Positions 50,789-59,277 of a DNA stretch of 64,000 nt are shown piece after piece; within the stretch, counting starts at the first letter, position 1, and each line of letters starts with the position of its first letter. The position numbers and the translations under genes were made by a program. Source of the DNA: Mycobacterium sp. Root265 (GTDB taxonomy: Bacteria; Actinomycetota; Actinomycetes; Mycobacteriales; Mycobacteriaceae); assembly GCF_001428895.1 (NCBI RefSeq), contig NZ_LMJA01000031.1, forward strand, positions 501,010-565,009, written 5' to 3'. The notes beneath the pieces are model-generated. The model saw only the letters and a list, made by a program, of their open reading frames with translations. It did not search any database and had not been told where the DNA came from.

Positions 50789-52243
50789 CTACAGCTGGGT
50801 GTAGACGGCCTTGGTCTGCAAATAGCTCTCGATTCCTTCCCTGCCCCACTCGTAGCCCCACCCCGACTGCTTGTAGCCACCGAAGGGCATGACGGGGTCG
50901 AAGACCATCTGACAGTTCAGCGACACCGTGCCGGACTGCAGCCTCTTCGCCAACTGGTGGGCCCGGCTGATGTCGCGGGTCCAGACGGTCGCCGCCAGGC
51001 CGTAATCCGAGTTGTTCGCCAGCGCCACCGCCTCGTCGTCATCGTCGAAGGGGAGAACGGTGACGACAGGTCCGAAGATCTCTTCCTGATACAGCCGCAT
51101 CTGCGGATCGACATCGGCCAGCACGGTGGGGTGCACGAAGTATCCCCGTCGGTCCAGGCGGTGGCCGCCTGTCACAACCTCGACGCCGTCCCGCTTGCCC
51201 TCATCGATGTACCCCAGTACCCGATCGAGCTGCTTGCCGCTGATCAGGGGGCCGATCATGGCGTTGTCGTCCTTGGGCCCACCGAGTTGCAGTGAATTGG
51301 CAATGCCGGCAATCCCTTCCACCACCTGCTCATAGACGCCTCGTTGGACGAAAATGCGGGATCCGGAGATGCAGCCCTGCCCCGAGTGGATGAAAATCCC
51401 CATCGCCGCCATGGTTATCGCCATGCTCAGATCGGCATCGTCATAGATGAGTACCGGCGATTTGCCACCCAGTTCCAAGGTGACGCGCTTGAGGTTGCCC
51501 GTCGACGCGGCCACGATGCGCTTGCCGATCTCGGTCGACCCGGTGAAGGCGATCTTCTCGACATCGGGGTGCTCGGTCAACGCCGCCCCGGCGGTGTGGC
51601 CGTAGCCCGTCACCAAGTTCACCACACCCTCCGGCACTCCCGCCTCAGCGAGGATGCGCATCAGGAGCAATGCCGACAGCGGCGTCTCCTCGGCCGGTTT
51701 GACCACGCTGCTGCACCCCGCCGCCAACGCAGGGGCCAACTTCGTGCACGCGTTGAAAACCGGTCCATTCCAGGGGAATATGAGACCGACGACGCCGTAG
51801 GGTTCCTTGAGGGTGTACCCGTGCATCGTCGAGTAGGCGCCGGTGATGCCACCGGTCATCTGGATGTTGTGCGCTATTCCATTGACCTTGGTGCACCATC
51901 CGGCGTAGTACCGGAAGATTTCGGCACCCGTGGCCATGATCATGTGCGCCTGGTTGTACGGCATGCCGGTGTTGAGCGAATCGATCTGCGCGAGATCCTC
52001 GGCGTGCTCGTCGATCAGATCCGCGATCCGCCACATCACCTTGGCACGCTCGCTGCCCGGTTTGCCCTTCCAGACCTCCGATTCGAAGGACGCCCGGGCG
52101 CGGGCGACTGCGACTTCCACGGCTTCAGCGCCGCCGTCGGTGAACTCGACAATGTGCTCTTCGGTGGCCGGATCGATCACGGGGATCAGATCTCCCGCGC
52201 CCGGTCGCTCACGGAGCTCGTCGAGCAATGCCTGCATGGTCAT
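50789..52243 (-). CDS. Aldehyde dehydrogenase
   Basis: 484 residues. PWNGPVFNACTKLAPALAAG, KPAEETP, FTGSTEIGK, catalytic Glu in LELGGKSPVLI, catalytic Cys in SGQGCISGSR and the end PFGGYKQSGWGYEWGREG identify an NAD(P)-dependent ALDH. A GAGGAGA ribosome binding site precedes the ATG at 52243; a second ATG lies two codons on. It follows the P450 gene by 30 bp and may oxidise an aldehyde that arises from the P450 and SDR steps. Confidence 0.9.
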   Translation of the reverse strand: MTMQALLDELRERPGAGDLIPVIDPATEEHIVEFTDGGAEAVEVAVARARASFESEVWKGKPGSERAKVMWRIADLIDEHAEDLAQIDSLNTGMPYNQAHMIMATGAEIFRYYAGWCTKVNGIAHNIQMTGGITGAYSTMHGYTLKEPYGVVGLIFPWNGPVFNACTKLAPALAAGCSSVVKPAEETPLSALLLMRILAEAGVPEGVVNLVTGYGHTAGAALTEHPDVEKIAFTGSTEIGKRIVAASTGNLKRVTLELGGKSPVLIYDDADLSMAITMAAMGIFIHSGQGCISGSRIFVQRGVYEQVVEGIAGIANSLQLGGPKDDNAMIGPLISGKQLDRVLGYIDEGKRDGVEVVTGGHRLDRRGYFVHPTVLADVDPQMRLYQEEIFGPVVTVLPFDDDDEAVALANNSDYGLAATVWTRDISRAHQLAKRLQSGTVSLNCQMVFDPVMPFGGYKQSGWGYEWGREGIESYLQTKAVYTQL

Positions 52244-52273
52244 GCGTGTCTTCTCCTCGTGACGGCGTACTTG

Positions 52274-53554
52274 TCAGGCCGACGGTGTGTACTCGATGCG
52301 CAACTGCGTCAGCCCGCGCAGCAGGAAGGTGGGTTCGTAGGTGTAGTCACGACGGTCGGCCGGGCCGTGCACCGACTCGTCGATCCGGATGTCGCTCATG
52401 CGATCCAACATTCGCCGCACGGTGATCTGTCCTTCGACACGGGCGAGCGGAGCGCCGGCGCAGGTGTGGATGCCCCGCCCGAACGCGATGTGCTCGCGCA
52501 CGTTTTTCCGGTCGGGCCGGAACTCGTGCGGATCTTCGAATTTCCGGGGGTCCCGGTTGGCCGCGCCCAGGCAGAGCATGACGATCGAGCCGGCCGGCAG
52601 ATGCACACCGCCGAGCGTGGTGGTCTTGCGGACCAGCCGGAAGTCGATCTTCGTCGGGGAATGCATCCGCAGGGCTTCCTCGATGAACGTCGGAATGCCA
52701 CCTGGGTTGTCGCGAAGCGTCTGCTGGTACTCCGGCCGGTCGCCGAGGGTCTGCACCGCGGCGCTGAGCAGTTTGGTCACGGTCTCCTGGCCGGCGGCGA
52801 AAAGGAACGTCGCAGGTTTGGCCACTTCGATCAGTTCCGGCGTCGACCCGTCCGGGTAGACCGCGGTGGCCATTCCCGACAGCACGTCATCCTGCGGCGC
52901 CCGGCGGCGTTCGGCGAGGTACCCGACGAACTTGTCGTCGAGGTATTGCAGCGGGTCCAGCCCGACCGGCTCGCCGTCGAGCGCGCCCACCCGATTACCC
53001 TCGGGCCGTTCGGCACCGAGCGCTGCCAGGAACTCCGGACGGTCCTCGGCAGGGACACCGAGCAGGTCGATGATCGCCGACGTGGCAAACGGCTTGGCGT
53101 ACTCGGTGAGGAACTCGCACCGACCGTTGTCGATGATGGCGTCGATGGAGTTGTCCACCAACTTCCACATGTACTCTTCGTTCTCTTTTAGCCGCCGGGG
53201 TGTCAGCAGCTTGCTGAGCAACGATCGCGCCTTCTCATGCGCCGGCGGGTCCATGACCACCATGTGCTCATAGATCGGAAACAGGTGCCGGTGGGCCTCG
53301 ATCTGTTCACTGATGTCGTCGCCCTCGGGCGTGAACGGCAATGGCGGGAACGGGCCGCCGATGGCATTGACCGCCGAGAACGATTCGTGGTCCTTGAACG
53401 CCGCCATCACTTCCTGATAGCCCGTCACCGCGTAGACACCGAAGTGCGGCTCGCGGGTCACCGGGCCTTGCTCACGCAGGAAATCCCAATATTCGTATGG
53501 GTTCTGGCTGACGTCCGGGTCGGCGAAGAAGTTGACGGTTGCGAGATCGGTCAT
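52274..53554 (-). CDS. Cytochrome P450
   Basis: 426 residues, a soluble class I bacterial P450. The heme-binding loop AFGRGIHTCAGAPLAR holds the axial Cys, the ExxR pair is in EEALR, and the I-helix reads FAAGQET with the oxygen-activating acid and Thr. The ATG at 53554 overlaps the stop of the ferredoxin gene by ATGA, so the electron donor is translationally coupled. The substrate may be a terpenoid, alkyl or steroid compound given the adjacent mycofactocin-type SDR; the CYP family cannot be assigned here. Confidence 0.92.
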   Translation of the reverse strand: MTDLATVNFFADPDVSQNPYEYWDFLREQGPVTREPHFGVYAVTGYQEVMAAFKDHESFSAVNAIGGPFPPLPFTPEGDDISEQIEAHRHLFPIYEHMVVMDPPAHEKARSLLSKLLTPRRLKENEEYMWKLVDNSIDAIIDNGRCEFLTEYAKPFATSAIIDLLGVPAEDRPEFLAALGAERPEGNRVGALDGEPVGLDPLQYLDDKFVGYLAERRRAPQDDVLSGMATAVYPDGSTPELIEVAKPATFLFAAGQETVTKLLSAAVQTLGDRPEYQQTLRDNPGGIPTFIEEALRMHSPTKIDFRLVRKTTTLGGVHLPAGSIVMLCLGAANRDPRKFEDPHEFRPDRKNVREHIAFGRGIHTCAGAPLARVEGQITVRRMLDRMSDIRIDESVHGPADRRDYTYEPTFLLRGLTQLRIEYTPSA

Positions 53555-53775
53555 GGGACGGGTTGTCCTTTCGGGTCGTCGATGAGGCTGATCGCCCCGC
53601 GGGGGCAGGCGTCGATGGCTGCGCTGACCTGATCCCACATGTCGGCAGTGGGCTGCTTGACGCACTCGGCGACATCGTCGTCGGAGAGGTCGAACACCTC
53701 GGGAGCCGATTCGAGGCAGAGGGCATGCCCCTCGCAAAGACGCGGATCGACCCACAGTCGCTTTCGCACGGTCAT
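53551..53775 (-). CDS. P450-associated ferredoxin, CxxHxxC type
   Basis: 74 residues from the ATG at 53775. Cluster ligands are Cys14, Cys20 and Cys57 (CEGHALC ... ACPRG); the place of the usual fourth ligand is His17. Such variants are common among mycobacterial P450 redox partners and carry [3Fe-4S] or atypical [4Fe-4S] clusters. It is the first gene of the leftward operon and should donate electrons to the P450 encoded next. Confidence 0.92.
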   Translation of the reverse strand: MTVRKRLWVDPRLCEGHALCLESAPEVFDLSDDDVAECVKQPTADMWDQVSAAIDACPRGAISLIDDPKGQPVP

Positions 53776-53811
53776 GCCTTGCCGCCTCCCATCACCGGAT
53801 CCACCATCCCT

Positions 53812-53825
53812 TGATCGATCGATCA
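53812..53825. promoter_or_regulatory. TGATCGATCGATCA palindrome near ferredoxin gene
   Basis: A perfect 14-bp palindrome 36 bp upstream of the ferredoxin start, with the core GATCGATCGATC also found before the TetR gene at 49238. Likely TetR operator for the leftward P450 operon. Confidence 0.8.
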
Positions 53826-53936
53826 GTTTTGTTGAGTGCGCCATACTTATCACGATGATCGGACGGTGGTCAATCAGGCAAACAAAGCCGCGGCGCACAC
53901 TGGTTGACAGTCTCCCAGATCGATGCCACGCTTCCT

Positions 53937-53968
53937 GATCGATCGACAAAATTGGTCGATCGATCGAC
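53937..53968. promoter_or_regulatory. Paired GATCGATCGA sites near mycofactocin-type SDR gene
   Basis: TGATCGATCGACA (53937-53949) and the perfect palindrome GTCGATCGATCGAC (53955-53968) lie side by side, 22 bp upstream of the SDR start. They probably serve as operators for the rightward gene. Confidence 0.75.
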
Positions 53969-53989
53969 GCACAGAATCGAGGTGGCCAC

Positions 53990-54832
53990 ATGGGTACAGG
54001 CCGAGTCGAAGGCAAGGTCGCCTTCATCACCGGCGCCGCGCGCGGTCAGGGTCGCAGTCATGCGGTCCGACTGGCCGAGGAGGGCGCCGACATCATCGCG
54101 GTGGATGTCTGCGGTCCGATCAGTGCCGACAGCCAGATCGCACCGTCGAGCCCCGACGATCTGGCGCAGACCGCCGACCTCGTCAAGGGACTGAATCGCC
54201 GAATCGTCACCGCCCAGGTCGACGTCCGCGACTTCGATGCCCTGCAGTCCGCGGTGGACAGTGGCGTGGAACAGTTGGGCCGTCTCGATATCATCGTTGC
54301 CAATGCCGGCATCGGCAACGGCGGTCAGACGCTGGACAAGACCAGCGAAGCCGACTGGGACGATATGATCGGCGTCAACCTCTCCGGGGTCTGGAAATCG
54401 GTCAAAGCCGCTGTACCGCATCTGATCTCCGGCGGCCACGGCGGATCGATCGTGCTGACCAGCTCGGTCGGCGGCCTCAAGGCCTACCCGAACACCGGTC
54501 ACTACATCGCGGCCAAGCACGGTGTCATCGGCCTGATGCGCACCTTCGCCGTGGAGCTCGGCCAGCATTCCATCCGGGTCAACGCCGTCTGCCCCACCAA
54601 CGTGAACACACCGATGTTCATGAACGAAGGGACGATGAAGCTGTTCCGCCCCGATCTGGAGAACCCGGGCCCCGACGATCTCGCCGTCGCGGCGCAGTTC
54701 ATGCACGTTCTGCCGGTCGGCTGGGTGGAACCGGTCGACATCAGCAATGCCGTGCTGTTCCTTGCATCCGATGAATCACGCTACGTGACAGGACTTCCCG
54801 TGACGGTCGATGCCGGGAGCATGCTCAAGTAG
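53990..54832 (+). CDS. Mycofactocin-coupled type SDR oxidoreductase
   Basis: 280 residues. ITGAARGQGRSHAVRLAEEG, the long acidic insertion after the second strand, VANAGIGNGG, catalytic YIAAK and FLASDESRYVTGLPVTVDAG match the mycofactocin-coupled SDR group, as in the two SDRs at 41-43 kb. Divergent from the P450-ferredoxin operon and sharing its operators, it probably oxidises the alcohol formed by the P450. Its 3' end overlaps the convergent dehydrogenase gene by 8 bp. Confidence 0.9.
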   Translation: MGTGRVEGKVAFITGAARGQGRSHAVRLAEEGADIIAVDVCGPISADSQIAPSSPDDLAQTADLVKGLNRRIVTAQVDVRDFDALQSAVDSGVEQLGRLDIIVANAGIGNGGQTLDKTSEADWDDMIGVNLSGVWKSVKAAVPHLISGGHGGSIVLTSSVGGLKAYPNTGHYIAAKHGVIGLMRTFAVELGQHSIRVNAVCPTNVNTPMFMNEGTMKLFRPDLENPGPDDLAVAAQFMHVLPVGWVEPVDISNAVLFLASDESRYVTGLPVTVDAGSMLK

Positions 54833-55886
54833 AAGAGGGCAGCGCGGCGATCAGCGCAGCGGTCACCTCGGCGGTCGACGCCGTACCTCCGAGATCTGCT
54901 GTGCGCATGCCTGGCTCAGCGAGGGTCGCGGCCATGGCGGTCATCACGTCATCGGCCGCGGCGGCGTGCCCGAGATGTTCGAGCATCAGCGCCGCCGACC
55001 ACACCGCACCGATGGGGTTGGCGATACCCCGTCCGGCGATGTCCGGCGCAGATCCGTGGACGGGTTCGAACATCGAGGGGTTCTGCTTCGTCGGATCCAG
55101 GTTGGCCGACGGTGCAATGCCGATCGAACCCGCCACGGCGGCGGCCAGGTCGGAGAGGATGTCGCCGAACAGGTTTGACGCGACCACCACATCAAAACGC
55201 TGCGGCTGCAGGACGAACTTCGCCGCCAACGCGTCGATGTGCTCGCTGTCGAGCCGGACCTCCGGGTAGCGCGCCCCGCGCTCGGCAACGACCTCATCCC
55301 AGAACGGCAGGGTGTGCACGATGCCGTTCGATTTCGTCGCCGACGTCACGTACTTACCGCGTGTCATCGCGAGCTCGAAGGCGAAGTCGGCGATCCGACT
55401 GACCCCGACCCGAGTGAAAACCGATTCCTGGACCGCCATCTCGTCGGGGAACCCGCGGTTCAGCCGACCACCGACCTCGCTGTACTCCCCCTCGACATTC
55501 TCGCGGACGACGACGAAGTCGACGTCGTCGGCGCCGCGCAGTGGGCTCTGCACACCGGTGAAGACCTTGATCGGCCGCAGGTTGACGTACTGCCGAAAGG
55601 CCCGGCGGATCGGGATCAGCAGCCCCCACAGCGAGACGTGGTCGGGTACCCCGGCCCAGCCGACCGCACCCAGGAAGATCGCGTCGAACTCGCGGAGTGT
55701 CTCGATGCCGTCGGCGGGCATCATCGATCCCTCGCGCTCGAACCGCCGGCAGGACCAGTCGAACTCGCGGTATTCCAACGAGATTGCATGCCGCGCGGTG
55801 ACCGCGTCCAGCACTTCGCGGGCGGCGTCGATCACTTCGCCACCGATGCCGTCGCCCGGGATGACGGCGATGCGCTGCGCGTTCAC
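54825..55886 (-). CDS. Tartrate/D-malate dehydrogenase-type oxidoreductase
   Basis: 353 residues, isocitrate/isopropylmalate dehydrogenase fold: IAVIPGDGIGGEVI, LRPIKVFTGVQSPLRG, VVVRENVEGEYSEVGG, catalytic Lys in TSATKSNG and Asp ligands in VVASNLFGDILSDL. The RENVEGEYSEVGG segment is typical of the tartrate dehydrogenase/D-malate dehydrogenase (TtuC, DmlA) group, which decarboxylates D-malate to pyruvate. Its start overlaps the stop of a DASS transporter gene by ATGA, which supports a dicarboxylate substrate. Confidence 0.9.
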   Translation of the reverse strand: MNAQRIAVIPGDGIGGEVIDAAREVLDAVTARHAISLEYREFDWSCRRFEREGSMMPADGIETLREFDAIFLGAVGWAGVPDHVSLWGLLIPIRRAFRQYVNLRPIKVFTGVQSPLRGADDVDFVVVRENVEGEYSEVGGRLNRGFPDEMAVQESVFTRVGVSRIADFAFELAMTRGKYVTSATKSNGIVHTLPFWDEVVAERGARYPEVRLDSEHIDALAAKFVLQPQRFDVVVASNLFGDILSDLAAAVAGSIGIAPSANLDPTKQNPSMFEPVHGSAPDIAGRGIANPIGAVWSAALMLEHLGHAAAADDVMTAMAATLAEPGMRTADLGGTASTAEVTAALIAALPSST

Positions 55887-57487
55887 GCGCCGAGTCCCAG
55901 CACCGCGACCATCGCCGGCAGGAGCAGCACGATGAGGATGGCTCCGGCGATGTCGAAGGTCACCCCGGAACGGATCATGGTCGTGATCGGCACCGCGCCG
56001 GAGCCGTAGACGATGGCGTTCTGCGGCGTGGAGACCGGCAGCATGAACCCGAACGATGCTGCGAAGGTGGCGGCCAGGGCGGGCACGAAGGGGTTGACGC
56101 CGGCGGCGACCGCGATCGGGATGATGATCGGCACCACCACCGCGGCCGAGGCGGTGTTGCTGGTCGTCTCGGAGACCACGATGGCCAGCAAGACGGCGAA
56201 GATCGTGATGGCCACGACGCTCGTCAGGCCCAACGATTCTGCCACCGAGTTACCGATGGTCTCGGCGAGCCCGGTGTCGGCCAGCAGTGAACCGAAGATG
56301 ATGCCGGTACCGAACAGCACGATCGTGCCCCAGTCGATGGCTGCGGCATCCTTCCACCGAAGGGTGAACTCGCGCTGTTCCCAATCGGTGGGCAGCAGGA
56401 AGAGCAGTGCCGCGCCGAACACCGCGACCGTTCCTTCGTCCAAACGGTCGCTGACCGCCGTGTAGACGTCGGAATCGTTGCCGAAGATCAGTGCGATGAT
56501 GCCGGGCAGGATCCACAGCGACACCGTGATGCCGAACGCGACCAGGGTGTTCTTCTCGGCGCGGGACAGATCGCCCATCTCGGCGCGTTGTTCGGCGATG
56601 TAGTCCGACACCCCTTCGATGCGTTTGAGCTCGGGCTTGTTCAACGTGATCAACACGATGGCCAGCACCACGAACATCGCCAGGCAGATGGGTGCCGCCA
56701 TGACCATCCACTGACCGAAACTGATCTTCTCGCCGGTGGCCTCTTCGATGAGTCCACGCCCGATCAGGTTGGGCGGGCTGCCGACGGGAGTCAGCAGCCC
56801 ACCGACACTGGCCGAGTAGGCGAGCATGAGCATCAGCGCGGCGCCGACCCTCAGGCGCAGCGGGTCAAAGTCGTCGGCGACCTTTCCCTGCACCTGAAGG
56901 ATTTTCGCGATGACCCCGAGGATTCCGATGGCCGTGGGCAGCAGCATCGCGACCGTCGCGGTGTTGGACACGAACGCCGACAGCAGACATGTGATGGCGC
57001 CGAACGCGACGATCACACCGGTGGTGGACTGTCCGACGCGCGGCAGCGCGAGGATCTTGAACGCGAACCGACGAGCCAGGCCGTGCTTGAGCATCGCCTG
57101 GGCGAGGATGAACGCGCCGATGAAGGTGAAGACGGTCGAAGAGCCGAAGGGCCCGAGCACGTCGTCGGCCGGTGCGACGCCCAGGAAGACGATGACGGCG
57201 ACGCCCAGCAGCCCGCCGATCGGGATGGGGACGGCTTCGGTCACCCACAGCACGATGACGCCCAGCAGCACGCCCGCGAGCGTCTGCTGCTGAGGCGGGA
57301 TGTTCATGGGCAGCACCAGGAAAGCGACCGCCACCACCGGCGCGAGGAACAGGCCGACCGTGCGCCGTCCCTTCTCGAAGCGCTCCTCGCCCGGGCTGAG
57401 CCGCTGTTCACCGAGACTGCGGTAGGTGGATCCGCCCATCAGGGCAGCGTCGACGTCGGTCTTTTTCGCAGAGTGCTCTGTGGTCAT
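55883..57487 (-). CDS. DASS/SLC13-family dicarboxylate transporter
   Basis: 534 residues with about eleven to twelve helices. The two Ser-Asn-Thr substrate and sodium motifs are present (SNTATVAML and TTSNTASAA), with LTPVGSPPNLIGRG and LPVSTPQNAIVYGSG as the helix hairpin regions. The ATG at 57487 follows a GGGGAGAGG ribosome binding site. Likely imports D-malate or tartrate, with or without sodium, for the coupled dehydrogenase. Confidence 0.9.
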   Translation of the reverse strand: MTTEHSAKKTDVDAALMGGSTYRSLGEQRLSPGEERFEKGRRTVGLFLAPVVAVAFLVLPMNIPPQQQTLAGVLLGVIVLWVTEAVPIPIGGLLGVAVIVFLGVAPADDVLGPFGSSTVFTFIGAFILAQAMLKHGLARRFAFKILALPRVGQSTTGVIVAFGAITCLLSAFVSNTATVAMLLPTAIGILGVIAKILQVQGKVADDFDPLRLRVGAALMLMLAYSASVGGLLTPVGSPPNLIGRGLIEEATGEKISFGQWMVMAAPICLAMFVVLAIVLITLNKPELKRIEGVSDYIAEQRAEMGDLSRAEKNTLVAFGITVSLWILPGIIALIFGNDSDVYTAVSDRLDEGTVAVFGAALLFLLPTDWEQREFTLRWKDAAAIDWGTIVLFGTGIIFGSLLADTGLAETIGNSVAESLGLTSVVAITIFAVLLAIVVSETTSNTASAAVVVPIIIPIAVAAGVNPFVPALAATFAASFGFMLPVSTPQNAIVYGSGAVPITTMIRSGVTFDIAGAILIVLLLPAMVAVLGLGA

Positions 57488-57596
57488 GGCCTCTCCCCGC
57501 ATCGAGCCCACGCCATGTGACGCAGGTCACCAAACCTGATTACTCAGTGGTGCCCGTTCTGGACGCGGGGTAATCGTGAAAGCGGGCCGCGTCTGC

Positions 57597-58169
57597 TCAG
57601 CGCTTCCGGGTATGGGCGCGCCGGCGCACGAGCTTGCCGAACTCGACAGTGGATTTACGCACCGACTCGAACTCCAGCGAGACCAACAGGGTGTCCACCA
57701 TGGCGAACGGCAGGGTGGTGGCGACCGCGCCGCGGCCGTACTCGATATGCCAGGAGCCAGGGTGGATCGTCAGGCCGCGGGCGTGGCCGCGCTCCAGGCA
57801 GGCGCCGTGGCCCGGCAGCAGGGGCGGCAGCGGTGCGGTGTCATCGGAGTCCAGGTCATAAGAGTCGATCTGGCCGGCGAGCAGGAACTTGTGGATGTCG
57901 ACGTGCTTGTATCGACCCGAAAAGCCCTGTGTGCCAGTGGGTGAACCGAAGATGACGACGTACTCGCGCGGACTGAAGTACAGGAAGCGGACCTTGCCGA
58001 GCACCCCGCCGGCCTTGCTGCCGACCCATCGGCCCGGCAGCGGGTCGATCAGATCCGGGTACGCCCGCGAAAGCTGCCGCAGGGCTTCGGGAATGAGATC
58101 CGCGCTGCTCCTTCCGGCGACCTGTGCGGCGACGCCGGCCAGCGCGGCGGGATCGATCTTGTACTTCAT
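57597..58169 (-). CDS. ERG2/sigma-1 receptor-like protein
   Basis: 190 residues from the ATG at 58169. The C-terminal half, PGSWHIEYGRGAVATTLPFA followed by MVDTLLVSLEFESVRKS, closely follows the conserved end of fungal C-8 sterol isomerase ERG2 and of the sigma-1 receptor, including the Glu of the VEYGRG-type motif used by ERG2 and ligand binding. FSGRYKHVDIHKFLLAG matches the receptor SGRYWAEISDTIISG region, but the key Asp appears to be replaced by Lys in the simplest alignment. No N-terminal membrane helix is evident. A role in sterol or steroid double-bond chemistry is possible; none is proven. Confidence 0.8.
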   Translation of the reverse strand: MKYKIDPAALAGVAAQVAGRSSADLIPEALRQLSRAYPDLIDPLPGRWVGSKAGGVLGKVRFLYFSPREYVVIFGSPTGTQGFSGRYKHVDIHKFLLAGQIDSYDLDSDDTAPLPPLLPGHGACLERGHARGLTIHPGSWHIEYGRGAVATTLPFAMVDTLLVSLEFESVRKSTVEFGKLVRRRAHTRKR

Positions 58170-58198
58170 CACCCGGACTGTAGGCGCAGATGACCGGG

Positions 58199-59098
58199 TC
58201 AGGAACGGATATCCGAGACGATGCGTTCCAGGGTGCGCCGACACCCCGCGCTCATCGCCGGGCTGCTCTGCACGTAGTACCAGACCACCCCCATCGCCTG
58301 TTCGAAAGCCCAGGCCCGCCCGCGCTCCCACTCGGCGTCGTCACTGCCCAGACGATCCCGCAGGACTCGACGCGGCGCAGCCTCGAAGAGGTGCCAGGCA
58401 CTCACCAGGTCGAGGGCCGGGTCGGCCGCCCCCAGACCGCCGACGTCCAGCACACCGATCAGACGTTCCTCCGCAAACAGCAGATTGGGCGGGATGAGGT
58501 CGCAATGGCTCATCACATCGGGAGTGTCGCCGCGCGGCAGATCACGCATCTCCGCCCAGACCGCGCGCAGCGTGGCGACATCGAGCAGCCCCTCACTGTG
58601 GGCCAGGCATTCCTGCATCCACTCGTCGTGGGACAGCAGATCGCCGCCGCGCCCGTCCCCGTCATAGGTCCGCCCGCGAGCATCCAGGGTTCGGACGGCG
58701 TCGATGAAATCGCCGAGGTCCTCGGCGAACCTCGCCGAATCCCGGTGACTGTCCGCGGTGGCCGGCACACCCGGTACCCAGGTGTTGACCAACCAGGGCA
58801 ACGGATAGCCGGCTCCGGGGACACCGAGCGCGACGGGCCGCGGCGTGGCGAACCGGGTGCGGCCGGCCAGTTCTTCGGCCGCAGACACCTCGGCGTTCAG
58901 GTGCCCGCGCACCGCTTCGGCACCATCGTCGGCCAGCAGCGGGAAGCGCGCGACGAAGTCGTCGCCGATCCGGAAGATGGCATTGACGGTGCCGGGACTC
59001 GGTACCGGCCGGACCGGCAGATGCTGCCACTGCGGGAACTGCTCGGCGACGAGACGCCGCACCGTGGCCGGCGGCACCGACAGCTGGCCCGGGTGCAT
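58199..59098 (-). CDS. Aminoglycoside phosphotransferase (APH)-family kinase
   Basis: 299 residues from the ATG at 59098, chosen because the conserved start MHPGQLSVPPATVRRLVAEQ begins there. Kinase features are PSPGTVNAIFRIGDDFVARF in the N-lobe, the catalytic loop SHCDLIPPNLLF (HxDxxxxN) and VLDVGGLGAADPALDL as the metal-binding D(F/V)G. Enzymes of this type phosphorylate macrolides, aminoglycosides or small metabolites; most environmental copies have no proven role in resistance. Confidence 0.85.
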   Translation of the reverse strand: MHPGQLSVPPATVRRLVAEQFPQWQHLPVRPVPSPGTVNAIFRIGDDFVARFPLLADDGAEAVRGHLNAEVSAAEELAGRTRFATPRPVALGVPGAGYPLPWLVNTWVPGVPATADSHRDSARFAEDLGDFIDAVRTLDARGRTYDGDGRGGDLLSHDEWMQECLAHSEGLLDVATLRAVWAEMRDLPRGDTPDVMSHCDLIPPNLLFAEERLIGVLDVGGLGAADPALDLVSAWHLFEAAPRRVLRDRLGSDDAEWERGRAWAFEQAMGVVWYYVQSSPAMSAGCRRTLERIVSDIRS

Positions 59099-59277
59099 GT
59101 CCACGGTCGCAGCGTCGCATGCCCGACGGGGCGCCGGCGAGCGATTTTCGACGAGTGCGGTCCGCCGGCCCGGACTCCCAGACATCGTTTTGATGTCCGG
59201 ACATTCCAGTGCTCGACTAGGCTGCGGACGGTGGGGATGAGCACGGAGGGGGCGGTCGGCGTTTCTGTGCCTGTTCC

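Noticed and set aside
51344-53191. A 615-residue plus-strand open frame across ALDH and P450
   Set aside because: It is antisense to two genes with intact active-site motifs and shows no domain of its own.
53812-53968. GATC repeats as a CRISPR or satellite array
   Set aside because: The units are short palindromes of different flanks in a promoter, not regularly spaced repeats with unique spacers.
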